This document shows, one piece after another, positions 56,116 through 64,000 of a stretch of 64,000 bases of DNA. Under the pieces are notes generated by a model, which saw only the letters and a list, made by a program, of their open reading frames with translations, was not told the origin of the DNA and did no database searches. The position numbers and the translations under genes were made by a program. Positions within the stretch are counted from its first letter, which is position 1. The number at the start of each line of letters is the position of its first letter. This DNA comes from Sphaerosporella brunnea (Eukaryota; Ascomycota; Pezizomycetes; Pezizales; Pyronemataceae), in contig VXIS01000091.1 of assembly GCA_008704415.1 (NCBI GenBank), positions 1 through 64,000 of the forward strand. Direction: 5' to 3'.

Positions 56116-56306
56116 TGTTGACGATAGGTTGCACGCAGTGGACACGAAGAACGAAGGTGAAGAGATATATTGCAAGGTACAGAGCTAAGTGCACGTTTCG
56201 GCTCCTTAAGAGGCAGAAACGGGCGATTGCTCCAAACTCTAATCTGACTATCTACGCACCTATTCATACTCGCATCCCATATAGAGTGACACTCTATGTC
56301 TCGACA
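56116..56306 (-). repeat. 3' LTR of the copia element
   Basis: About 191 bp, TGTTGACGATAGGTT... to ...TATGTCTCGACA on the plus strand. It matches the 57319-57446 LTR closely over its first about 130 bp, including AAGAGATATATTGCAAGGTACAGAG. Confidence 0.8.
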
Positions 56307-56318
56307 CTCCCCCAATCC
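56307..56318 (-). other. Polypurine tract next to the 3' LTR
   Basis: GGATTGGGGGAG on the minus strand, immediately before the LTR start TGTCGAGA. This is where plus-strand DNA synthesis would be primed. Confidence 0.6.
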
Positions 56319-56379
56319 GAGCATGAACTATATCCCCAATCGCGATGCGGCGTGATCACATGATGCATGACCTGCCAAT

Positions 56380-56680
56380 CCTTCACAGCGTCACGTTATC
56401 CCATGCCCTCCCGATTTCCAACGGCTTCGTCCATCCATCAGCCAACTGCTCTCGGCTTGTCACGTGTAGCAGCATCAGATCGTTGCTCTCAATCGGGTGA
56501 CGTAAAGCACGGTAGCGAGTCGTCAAGCGTCTCGTCGCATTCTTCACTGCATATGCTATATCCGGTCTGCTTCCAATGACCGCCTATAAGAGATTGCCGA
56601 TTGCCTGCTCATATACGTCTTGGTCGCCTGCTTCTTTGTGGTCACGTCGCTCGTGGGGTCGCCAGTTGCTGAGAAGTAGG
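56380..56680 (-). pseudogene. Copia pol remnant, RT end fused to RNase H end
   Basis: YEQAIGNLL then a TAG (a Tyr in the family), AVIGSRPDIAYAVKNATR, a short join, then HPIESNDLMLLHVTSREQLA and DGWTKPLE. The first part normally lies at the end of reverse transcriptase, and the second at the end of RNase H about 150 residues later, so a deletion removed the catalytic core of RNase H. Confidence 0.8.
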
Positions 56681-56859
56681 CCCCGAGAGAACCTTCGTTA
56701 TTTATGCTGCCTGCGATATCCATATCAGACGCTTCACGCGATCCCGCCGAATCAACAATCCGACGTAGGTAAACGTCGGCTCCCCTATCACACCCCCTTT
56801 TGCCTGGAATCGTCTCCTGATTCCGTGGCAAAGCAGCTCCAAATCGTCGACCTAAAGGT

Positions 56860-57290
56860 TGGGCAAAGCGTTGTCGTTGTAGTAGAGTCGTTTCTCATCG
56901 GCCCGCAAACGATCCTCCAAGCTTCCTTGCTGAGCTAAAAGCGCTCCTCTTCCGATCCGTCGAAACGATTCTCCAAGCTCCCTCGCTGAGCTAAAACCGC
57001 TTCTGTTCTGATTCGCAGGCGAGCCTTCAAGATCCAGTTATCGTATGCCCACAGCCCAGCCTTTCGACGAGCTAAGATCACTTCTTTCGTGTCCGCAAGC
57101 GATCCTCCAAGCTCCAGTTGTCTTCAGCCCACAACTTCAGGCTTTCGGTGAGCTGAGATCGCGCTCTCGATCCGCAGGCGATCCTCGACGCTCCAGTTGT
57201 CTTAACCCCACAACTTCAGGGTGTCGGTGAGTTAAGATCGTTTCCTTCGTGTCCGCAAACGATCGTCCAAGCTCCAGTTGTCTGTTCTTA
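56860..57290 (-). repeat. Tandem 75-80 bp units in the copia leader
   Basis: Four to five degenerate units carrying GATCCTCCAAGCTCCAGTTGTC, CCCACAACTTCAGG and GGTGAGCTAAGATCGC (plus strand). The 17700-18430 segment has the same units. Such units just inside the primer site could be promoter or packaging sequence. Confidence 0.75.
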
Positions 57291-57295
57291 GTGAA

Positions 57296-57318
57296 GTCGT
57301 AGCGCCGGGCTCATAACC
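57296..57318 (-). other. Half-tRNA primer-binding site (initiator Met)
   Basis: GGTTATGAGCCCGGCGCTACGAC follows the LTR end CATCAACA on the minus strand. GGTTATGAGCCC is complementary to the anticodon stem-loop of initiator tRNA-Met (GGGCTCATAACC), as in copia-type elements that use a cleaved tRNA as primer. Confidence 0.75.
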
Positions 57319-57446
57319 TGTTGATGATAGGTTTCACTCAGTGGACACTAAGAACGTAGGTGAAGAGATATATTGCAAGGTACAGAGCGAAGTGCACGTT
57401 TCGGCTCCTTAAGAGGCAGAAACGGGCGCTTGCTCCAAACTCTAAT
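57319..57446 (-). repeat. 5' LTR of the copia element, truncated
   Basis: TGTTGATGATAGGTTTCAC... to ...CCAAACTCTAATCT. Homology to the other LTR stops abruptly at 57446, so the outer third was lost. Confidence 0.8.
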
Positions 57447-57763
57447 CTCAACAAGCACAAGTTGAACGTGAGTTCTGCCCTCTGTGCCTTGGCGAAGTAC
57501 TCGTGATTACGGGCTACTGCACGAGCTGCCGGGTGGAGTGACAATCATGAGGCCGCACGAGGCGCGTAGGCGCGGTGTAGTACGCGAGGTTTGGATAGTG
57601 GGTTGGATAGTACGTAGGATTGCCGCTCCGAATACGTCGACCGAGCCGGTGAATTGATGGGTACACATCGCTCTATATAGCCGTGTACTCAAAAATAGAC
57701 CGCCACAAAAACACGACTTTTCATACAATGACTGAGGACCGACGGCACCCAGTAGTGCAGCGG
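57447..57763. other. No gene supported
   Basis: Sequence between the truncated LTR and the next hAT copy. No domain or repeat was assigned. Confidence 0.4.
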
Positions 57764-58380
57764 TCAGTGTTAGGCACGGTCCGTGTATGACTGCAGTCCG
57801 GACCGACGCGACTGCTGTGAACGAGTCCAGTCTGCGCTGGAGGCGGACTGCATCGATCCAGTCCATTGAGAATGGGAACTGGTTTGAACCGCGGACAACT
57901 GCCGTCGACTGCGGACAATCTTATGTAAGATATGTAGTTATGTAAGATATGTAGTGACCAGGAAGAGGGTGAGGAAGGACCACTCTCTGAATGGGAGCTG
58001 CAGAAACGCCGGCAACCTGCAGAAAACCATGATGGGACAGACGCCATGGAGCTTTTCCAGCGTGATCCGCCCATACGGGCACTATGAAGGACGTTGTGGG
58101 ATACTTGGTCACCCGGCGGCAGGAGCCCAAACTGCAAGACCTTGCCCGAATGGCTTTGGATTATATGACAATACCCGCTATGTCAGCCGAGCCAGAGCGG
58201 GTATTCAGTGCGGCAAAGATCACACACAACCCGCGTATATTCCGTCGGCTGCCGTCAACTGCAGCCGACCGCCGTCAGCCGCGGACATGGTTGACCCCAT
58301 TTGACTGCAGCCGGTCCAGTTCATCCCGCGTCAAAGACTGCCAATTCTTGTCCTCGCCGTGGACCGGACCGTGTAATGTT
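57764..58380 (+). mobile_element. hAT remnant with transposase dimerisation domain
   Basis: It begins CAGTGTTAGGCACGGTCCG. The reverse complement of 58361-58380 (CAACATTACACGGTCCG...) may be the other terminus. The plus strand encodes EPKLQDLARMALDYMTIPAM then SAEPERVFSAAKITHNPR, the hallmark of the hAT C-terminal dimerisation domain. A frameshift near 58083 separates it from an upstream stretch (WELQKRRQPAEN... RDPPIRAL). The rest of the transposase is missing. Confidence 0.65.
58084..58240 (+). pseudogene. hAT transposase C-terminal fragment
   Basis: DVVGYLVTRRQEPKLQDLAR, then MALDYMTIPAMSAEPERVFS. In active hAT transposases this segment mediates dimerisation and normally continues with a Leu-rich helix and LxxLKSW. 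Here it degenerates after about residue 50. Confidence 0.75.
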
Positions 58381-58499
58381 GTCCAGTTCGATGCTGAGCG
58401 AGGAGAGAACCGAACGGACGGTGTAGAAGACTGGCAGCGGTGCAGCTACGGTCAGGTTGTAAATACTACTACCTATTTATATTATGTACAATAAGTGCG

Positions 58500-59896
58500 C
58501 AATGCATGTCCACAATGAATGCAACAGGACCGTGTGCTTTTACCTCGCCCTTTTGTATTCAGACGACGTTTTTGAATCGACAGCCTACACACCGCCAAGC
58601 TTGCACGCCGGAAGACAATACATGTTTCTCACCCGAGCTTCACATTCCGGTACCTGGATAAAACCACGCTGCTAGCTAAAGCAAGGGTGCGGTTTTTTCC
58701 TGTTGCGTCGCTGGGAATCATACCTTTTACCGTTTGGCCGCTTTGTTTTCCTTCCAAAGTGCATTCCCTCGCCACTAACTCCTCCGCCAGCTGTAGATGC
58801 AAATCCATCTGAGAAAGGGCGCGATTAAGGCGTCCAGAAGCTGAAAAAGGTCGGCGGTGGTGGGGACCAAGGAAATATGCATTAGCAATTGTAATGACTG
58901 ACCAGCAGAATAGTTATCGATACACGGCAAAAGCGAAGCCGCCGGTCCCCGTCCCACGTGGGCATTCCCCGGTGCCTTGGAAACCTAATCTGTTGGTTGT
59001 GTCGTAACGGCCCAACGCGTAGCAGCGTCTAGATGACTAGAGGCCATGCACGCGATACGGCGTAGGGCTGGGTCGCGGTGCGGATGGGGTAGCCGGGCGC
59101 CATGCGGCAGTGGTGTGGGGGCCATCGAGAAACAGGAATGTCTGACACACAAGCGCCGTAGCTAGGGCGGACAACTGTTCGGATGGCTCTGGACGACCTT
59201 CGGTGAGCCCACGACCTGACAGGTCCATGTTGTAGGCGCTGCGATTCCGGTAGACGGTGGGTGGTGGTCTTATTGCGATTGGAAGTGGGTGGGTGCCGCA
59301 GAGTCTGCCATCGTGGGCATTGTCAACACTTGCGACCGCCGTCATACCAATTTGTTGACGCCACCAGTGGATTGCCGATGTCCATGCGTATCCAAACGCG
59401 CCTACGCATGTGAACCTGAATTCTGGCTCTAGAACCAGATGTGAGTCCCAACTCTGACATGCCGGTACCGTGAACGCCGATCACCCAACTGGTAGAATGG
59501 GTTGAAAACCTCACCGCCGTGGGGAGTGTATTCGCACTGGTTTGGCGAGATCACTGTCATTGTGGAACGGAGCATCGCCACCCGGATCCCCAGTTTCATC
59601 ATTCCACGGTCGGCCCGAACCCTTGCGCATCCCGCGGCATTCGGGTCCACCACTGCCGGTCGCTGCATCCCTCATCGAGTATGGTACAACCCGAAAGTCC
59701 AGCGCACAAATACCGCATCCTTGATGGAGGACGACCTCACCGCCAATGGTATAGGTATGCTGCCTTGTCGTGTGGGAAGCCGCATTTAGGCGTCGGGGTC
59801 TTCACGCATCCCATGGGTTCTCGGACCCACGGCCTTCTGGCGCCACCGCGGGTCGTCGTGCTGTAGGCGTGTCCTCGCCCACCGTTTCCTGGTTAG
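58500..59896. other. No gene supported
   Basis: Overlapping frames of 60-115 codons at 59040-59870 without recognisable domains. No element borders were resolved. Confidence 0.4.
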
Positions 59897-60040
59897 TGAT
59901 GGCAACGAGCTCACTCGAGTCGAGCCTAGGGGTACGCTCCTGCAGGCTCTGCTCGGAGAGGGCGGAGGCTCGTCAAGCCGAGTCGAGCCGATAAAGCTTG
60001 AGCGAGAGCTCGAGCGGCCATATGATTTCCGCGAGTTGGC
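59897..60040 (+). mobile_element. GCTCGAG-rich hAT-like remnant
   Basis: It starts TAGTGATGGCAACGAGCTCA and carries GAGTCGAGCC and GAGCTCGAGCGGCC motifs in the order seen at 28516-28660. The right end is lost and no duplication was found. Confidence 0.4.
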
Positions 60041-60255
60041 AGACGAGGAGGGTGTCAAAAACGGTCAGATTCGCGGTGCGTCTATATATTCAATACTGAT
60101 ATACTATTACGCTAACCCGAATCGCGTCGCGGGGTCTTCCGTTTCTCAGGAAAACATGAGACGCATCCAGTTGGCGGCGGTCCAAGCCGTCGCCCTAGAC
60201 CGGGCCGGGCTATGGTATGGTGACGGCGGTCAGAAGGGTGGCCCAAAGGGCCGGC

Positions 60256-61240
60256 CAGGGCTGTTAAAAGTCCGACCAGTCCGGCTTTGAGTGCAACCTA
60301 AACCTAACTGATTGAACCGGACTTTTGAAATCACGGCACGTTTGGACCAGGCTTTTTGAATCGAGACCCAGGCGCCTACGGGCACCCGCCAGGCCCACAA
60401 CTACCCGGTGCCCGGCGGGCCAGCCAGGCATCACATAGTTTTTTGCTTTCACATACATCAAGGAAAGAAACATGAACGCGAGATACAGATTCAACAACCT
60501 AAAGGACCTCCACCCGCCCCTCCATCTCCGCCACCCGCTGTTCGAAGTCACTGAGCATACGCTCAACCTGATGAATTTGAGAACCCGCCTCATATGCCAG
60601 ATCTCCCCTCTCCCAGAATTTGAGACATTCTAAGGGTTCAATAACATCGTCTCCCAAGGAACCCCACTGATCCGTAAAAGTGTATCGACCCCTGGGAATT
60701 GTTAGTGATGCTTCCATCGACACCAACTTCAAAGGAGACTCTCACCCCGCGAACACACGTTCTGCTTCAGCAGACATCACTGGAAGCGCATTGAGCTCAA
60801 CTCCCATACAAGGCGAATCTCGTCCGAACATCCCATTGGAACCTTGGCCCATCGCTATAACCCAGTAGTGTTGCATGCAAGCAAATCCTTCCACTGGGAG
60901 TTGCTGAAATCGCTCCAATGCATCGACCTGGGGGCTTGCCAACTTGGCGCGCTCTTTCTTCTGCCAGGTCGATTCTTCAACCAGTCTTTTGATTGCGACC
61001 GACACTGTAGCTGCGGCAGAACGAGCACCAAACGATTAGCGCTTTTAGTGGCCCCCCGTTCGACACAATGACCGACCCGACCTTAATTCAGGATACCGGG
61101 CACTGGCCGGAACCTATCAGATATCCAGGTTTTTCTTCTGCCGGGGCGAACCTGTCGGGCCTGCCACATCACCGGCCCGACCTGGCCCACTCCGTGGGCC
61201 CCGTTTGACCTGGCGGCCGGCCGGACGATTGACCGCCCTG
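60256..61240 (-). mobile_element. Longest R1 hAT copy, with transposase tail
   Basis: 985 bp, CAGGGCTGTTAAAAGTCCGA to CCGGACGATTGACCGCCCTG, flanked by GGGCCGGC and GCGCCGGC (60248-60255, 61241-61248; one mismatch). On the minus strand it encodes LNALPVMSAEAERVFAG, the hAT dimerisation motif, then a TGA. It then continues SLTIPRGRYTFTDQWGSLGD, VIEPLECLKFWERGDL and the coiled-coil tail QVERMLSDFEQRVAEMEGRV. It proves that the R1 family derives from a hAT transposon and shows which part of the transposase was kept. Confidence 0.88.
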
Positions 61241-61249
61241 GCGCCGGCT

Positions 61250-62340
61250 AGCCAAAATTCAAAAACTCCTCAACATGCAAGCCAGAGCGACCCTCGGCGC
61301 CCTTCCCACATCAGCTTTAGGACCACTCCTCGATGAGTCTGAGCTCTTGGAGGCCCATACCATCCTGTCCCACTGAGTCCGACGCTTTGCGGCCCGGCTG
61401 GCAGTCACACCGGCCGGCAACCGCGCGGGTGACCGAATCCGCGCTGCGCTCATGCCAACTTCCTCCCAAACGTCCGCACCAATCACGACAACCAGGCGCC
61501 TGCTGAGATTCGTCGCTGACGCCGCCTTCGATGAGACGACGGAACACCCCCCTTCTCCTCCTCTTCCCTTAGCACAACGGCTGGCGGCCACCCTCCCCGG
61601 AGACCCCCCGCTCAATCGAGCAAAGCATTCCTTTCAGCAGCAAGCCTCAAGGCCGCATTGTGTTAGAACCACAAGACGACGCCCTGCAAATCGCAACTAT
61701 GTGGCAGCAGTCTGCCGATCACGGTATCGCAATTTAGACGGACGATTCCAGATTGGAGGATGGCAGATGCAGCTATTCAGCAGTCAGCAGCACCCCATCC
61801 CGTGACTGGGCAGGTATGGCGAAATACCTCGGCGACAACAAAGAGGCAGACGATGCCGAACTCTTCGGTGTCCTAGCAGGCCTCGCTCTGGACAAGCGCC
61901 GACCGCCTACCGATACTCTTGGGACCGTGCGTGTCTTTTCCGACTCGCGGACTGCACTCCAGCGGCTACAATTGGACACCCCCGGCCTCGAACAGTGGCT
62001 CTTGCCAATAATTACCCAGGAGGAAGCCTCCCTTCTGGCCTCTGCCTGACGTGTGGAGTTTCGATGGGTACCAGGTCACCTTGACATCCCCGGCAATGAA
62101 GCTGCCGATGAGTGAGCCAAGAGAGCTGCAGAATGCTGCGATGGCACCGAATCTGAATCCCCTGACGTGCTGGCTATGACGTCACTCCCACGCATTGCCA
62201 CCGCTACGTCCCAGGTCAGCGACGAGACCGCGTGGCCTGGCTTAAAAAACACTGTGCCAAGAGGTACTACAAGACGCGACGCCTCACGCTCAACCACGTA
62301 GCCACCAAGGCCTCCAAGACGGTCGCTTCACGCTTCTACT
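61250..62340 (+). pseudogene. LINE pol C-terminus with RNase H
   Basis: The frame has stops near 61377, after the linker, and at 62047 and 62115 (each TGA, consistent with transitions of TGG or CGA), plus frameshifts near 61740. The RNase H Glu and two Asp positions are recognisable. The protein breaks off near APTAPYMGS, where the zinc knuckle should follow. Confidence 0.75.
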
Positions 62341-62698
62341 AGCTCAGGTTCAACAAAGCACCAACGGCTCCATACATGGGCAGTTAGACTGCGAGCTAGT
62401 AGGACAGGGCCAAGGGACAGGCCTCTAGCCCCTGGGGGCGAGAGATGGGCGGGGATAGTGCTGGCAGCTCGGAGGCCGAGTCTCAGGCTCTTGGCTGGCA
62501 CCTACAAAAGGACCCGTCTGGTCAATTCCTCGAGGGTCCTCCAGATCGCCAGCACCGCCCGCACCTCGTCTTCGCATACCAGCTCCTCTGTTCTTTTACT
62601 TTCCATCCAGCCATCCTTACTTTTGAAAAAACATAATCCGCACCCGCGCAACTCCAGCTCCCCCGACTACTTAGACCGCCGCTCAGGACGAAGACGAG

Positions 62699-63115
62699 GT
62701 GGATTATCGCGATGTGGCCGACGTCTCTGAGCTTGAGCGTCAATTGGCAGGCACCGCTGGTGAACCAACCTCCGGGCAGCCAGCCCAGACAAACACCCAG
62801 GGGCCCGCCACTCCCGAGCCCGCGCCAGTTCCCGTCCTGGTCATCGTACCGATGGATTTCCTCAACAAAATGACGGACACCACCGCGCACCTCAGTACTC
62901 TCCAGGGGCCCCAAGCTCTCAGTGCTCAAGCGCAGCCCGCACTAGGCCGCACTCGGACGCCGCGATCCCCTCAGCCTATCCTCCCCCCGGCTGGTACCGC
63001 GACCTCCCTGAGCTCAGCCGACCAGCTGCGCGCTACCTCTGGTGGGGCCGTACCCAGAATACTCGCAAGACCTATAACACCGCGCGGCGCAGCTACACAA
63101 CCTATGTCGCACTGA
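62699..63115 (+). CDS. Upstream ORF of the tyrosine recombinase element
   Basis: A 138-codon frame that starts acidic (YRDVADVSELERQLAGTAGE), becomes Pro/Ala/Thr-rich, and contains VPVLVIVPMDFLNKMTDTTA. It overlaps the recombinase frame by about 200 bp in another phase. It could be a gag-like first ORF, or the original N-terminus joined by a frameshift at about 62960. No start context or domain settles this. Confidence 0.35.
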   Translation: MDYRDVADVSELERQLAGTAGEPTSGQPAQTNTQGPATPEPAPVPVLVIVPMDFLNKMTDTTAHLSTLQGPQALSAQAQPALGRTRTPRSPQPILPPAGTATSLSSADQLRATSGGAVPRILARPITPRGAATQPMSH

Positions 63116-63888
63116 ACGAACACAATGCCCGCCCGCTCATCTGCAATTGGGTGGCTGCCCTCGTTGGCAGGGTCAAGCCGAGGACTATGAAAAGCTACAT
63201 TACCGTCCTCCGAAGTCTGCCTACCGATGGCATTTTCGACCACCCACGTCTTCAGCGCATAATTCAGGGCACACGGCGTGTTTACGGAGATGATGGTACC
63301 CGGGAAACCCTTCCAATTACCCCCGATGTCCTCCTGAAAGTCCTGCAATGCCTCCCCCACTGGCGCACCGACCTCATGCAGGCCAACCTCTACGCTGATT
63401 TTTGCCTCGCATTTGCGGGGTTCCTTCTGGTTGGCGAGTTTTTCTGGTCTAAAGGGGAGTACAACCCAGACTATCCGCTTGCTTTTGCCCGCGGGCACCT
63501 CATCTGGCGCTGGGTCGACATTCAATCCGACCGCTTACTGTTGACTCTACCAACCTCCAAAACGGACCCTTTCCGTCACGGTATCACACTTACCATCTCT
63601 TCCGCACCGGACTCGGACGCCGCATGTCCCCTTGCTGCATTGCGGAATCTCAAAAATCGCCGCACTGCTGGTGGGCAGTTCGACTCTCTCCAGCCACTCT
63701 TCACGCGCCCTAGCAACCAGCCGTTCTCTCGCGACTATGTGGTCCGCTGCCTTCGCTTATCTTTGGTCCATCAAGGGATTACGGGCCACTACTCCGGGCA
63801 CTCATTCAGACAAGGTGCGGCAACCAGTGCGCGCCTTGTTGTACTTACGGACCATGAGATCCAGCTGCTGGGCCGAAGGCTGGCTTAG
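62985..63888 (+). pseudogene. Tyrosine recombinase, DIRS/Crypton type
   Basis: N-terminal core-binding part: GWYRDLPELSRPAARYLWWG then RTQNTRKTYNTARRSYTTYV. It is collinear with the copy at 34140-35075. Catalytic part: AFAGFLLVGEFFWS (box I, Arg replaced by Leu), LPTSKTDPFRHGI (Lys of the beta-hairpin), HYSGHSFRQGAATSAR (box II H-x-x-R intact), DHEIQLLGRRLA then stop, so the Trp/His position and the catalytic Tyr are missing. An enzyme without Tyr cannot form the covalent DNA intermediate. It lacks the RNase H that precedes the other copy. Confidence 0.78.
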
Positions 63889-64000
63889 GCCTCCGGAAGC
63901 TCAGCCGCCGGACCCGGTTCTGCCGAGCTAGGGGCAACCTCTGCAGACGTATGATTCAGGTTTAAGGTGCATGGTTTTTCGATCTTTTGTATGGTTGTTT

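Larger units (their letters stand above)
56116..57446 (-). mobile_element. Defective Ty1/copia element with both LTRs
   Basis: Read on the minus strand: 5' LTR (57446-57319, outer part lost), primer site (57318-57296), repetitive leader, pol remnant, purine tract, 3' LTR (56306-56116). The pol remnant joins the end of the copia reverse transcriptase region (AIGNLL-stop-AVIGSRPDIAYAVKNA) directly to the end of its RNase H (LMLLHVTSREQLADGWTKPL). That is an internal deletion of several hundred codons, and integrase and gag are also missing. The order of parts and the SRPDIAYAV and EQLADxxTKPL motifs identify Ty1/copia. Confidence 0.85.
60140..62395 (+). mobile_element. LINE fragment split by an R1 hAT copy
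   Basis: Before the split: ENMRRIQLAAVQAVALDRAG then LWYGDGGQKGGPKG (end of reverse transcriptase region). After it: RRLAKIQKLLNMQARATLGA, a TGA near 61377, VRRFAARLAVTPAGNRAGDR, then RNase H with DDAELFGVLAGLAL (Glu), VRVFSDSRTALQRL (Asp) and VEFRWVPGHLDIPGNEAADE followed by TGA. The hAT copy 60256-61240 sits between, with the TSD GG(G/C)CCGGC. The 3' UTR hairpin is not found, so the 3' end is lost near 62395. Confidence 0.8.

Noticed and set aside
1..64000. CRISPR array, bacterial operon, prophage or rRNA genes
   Set aside because: No regularly spaced direct repeats, no ribosome-binding sites and no conserved rRNA sequence. Element types and the intron are eukaryotic.

Overview
The window looks like a transposon-rich, gene-poor stretch of a fungal nuclear genome, most likely a filamentous ascomycete. 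The evidence is the set of element types (Tad/I-like LINEs with a C-terminal RNase H and zinc knuckle, several hAT families, a Mutator-like element, a Ty1/copia element primed by half of initiator tRNA-Met, DIRS-like tyrosine recombinases), a short 61-bp GT-AG intron, and the few host-like genes (F-box/ankyrin, fungal kinase-like, PD-(D/E)XK-like). There is no operon structure, Shine-Dalgarno signal, rRNA, convincing tRNA or CRISPR array. The species cannot be named from the sequence alone.

Layout. 1-5.7 kb: hAT-type MITEs with exact 8-bp target duplications, a LINE 3' fragment, and a three-copy coding-like repeat split by a hAT copy that itself carries a solo LTR. 6.3-9.7 kb: the most gene-like segment, two intact minus-strand ORFs, a PD-(D/E)XK nuclease-like protein and a kinase-like protein, in the order found in fused fungal nuclease-kinase proteins. 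10.4-11.7 kb: a decayed gag-like gene. 12.3-18.5 kb: LINEs, a hAT copy carrying a LINE, and the 5' part of a copia-like element. 21.2-21.7 kb: a small two-exon coiled-coil gene. 23.9-29.8 kb: a hAT-like copy, an ORF1-only LINE relative and another LINE. 34.1-35.8 kb: a DIRS-like RNase H plus tyrosine recombinase. 39.7-45.2 kb: LINE and hAT fragments, a Mutator-like element with long inverted repeats, and a MITE. 46.3-47.3 kb: an intact F-box/ankyrin gene with a TATA box. 48.3-48.9 kb: a decayed proline-rich gene. 51.1-54.3 kb: one kinase-like gene cut by three separate insertions, one of which holds a fourth. 55-56 kb: an F-box/ankyrin-like pseudogene. 56.1-57.4 kb: a defective copia element with both LTRs, primer site and purine tract. 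57.8-58.4 kb: a hAT transposase tail. 60-62.4 kb: a LINE split by a hAT element. 62.7-63.9 kb: a second tyrosine recombinase copy.

How it fits together. Nearly all the sequence can be read as successive insertions into a small set of host-like genes. Target duplications (8 bp for hAT, about 9 bp for the Mutator-like element, 5 bp for the solo LTR, 12-17 bp for LINEs) give exact borders and an order of events. Many old copies carry C-to-T or G-to-A type stops (TGG to TGA, CGA to TGA, a catalytic Asp to Asn), which fits RIP-like decay but was not measured. The genes that remain open (nuclease-like, kinase-like, F-box/ankyrin, small coiled-coil) belong to classes that commonly turn over in fungal accessory regions. 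Large stretches between them show no gene I can support and are marked as such.
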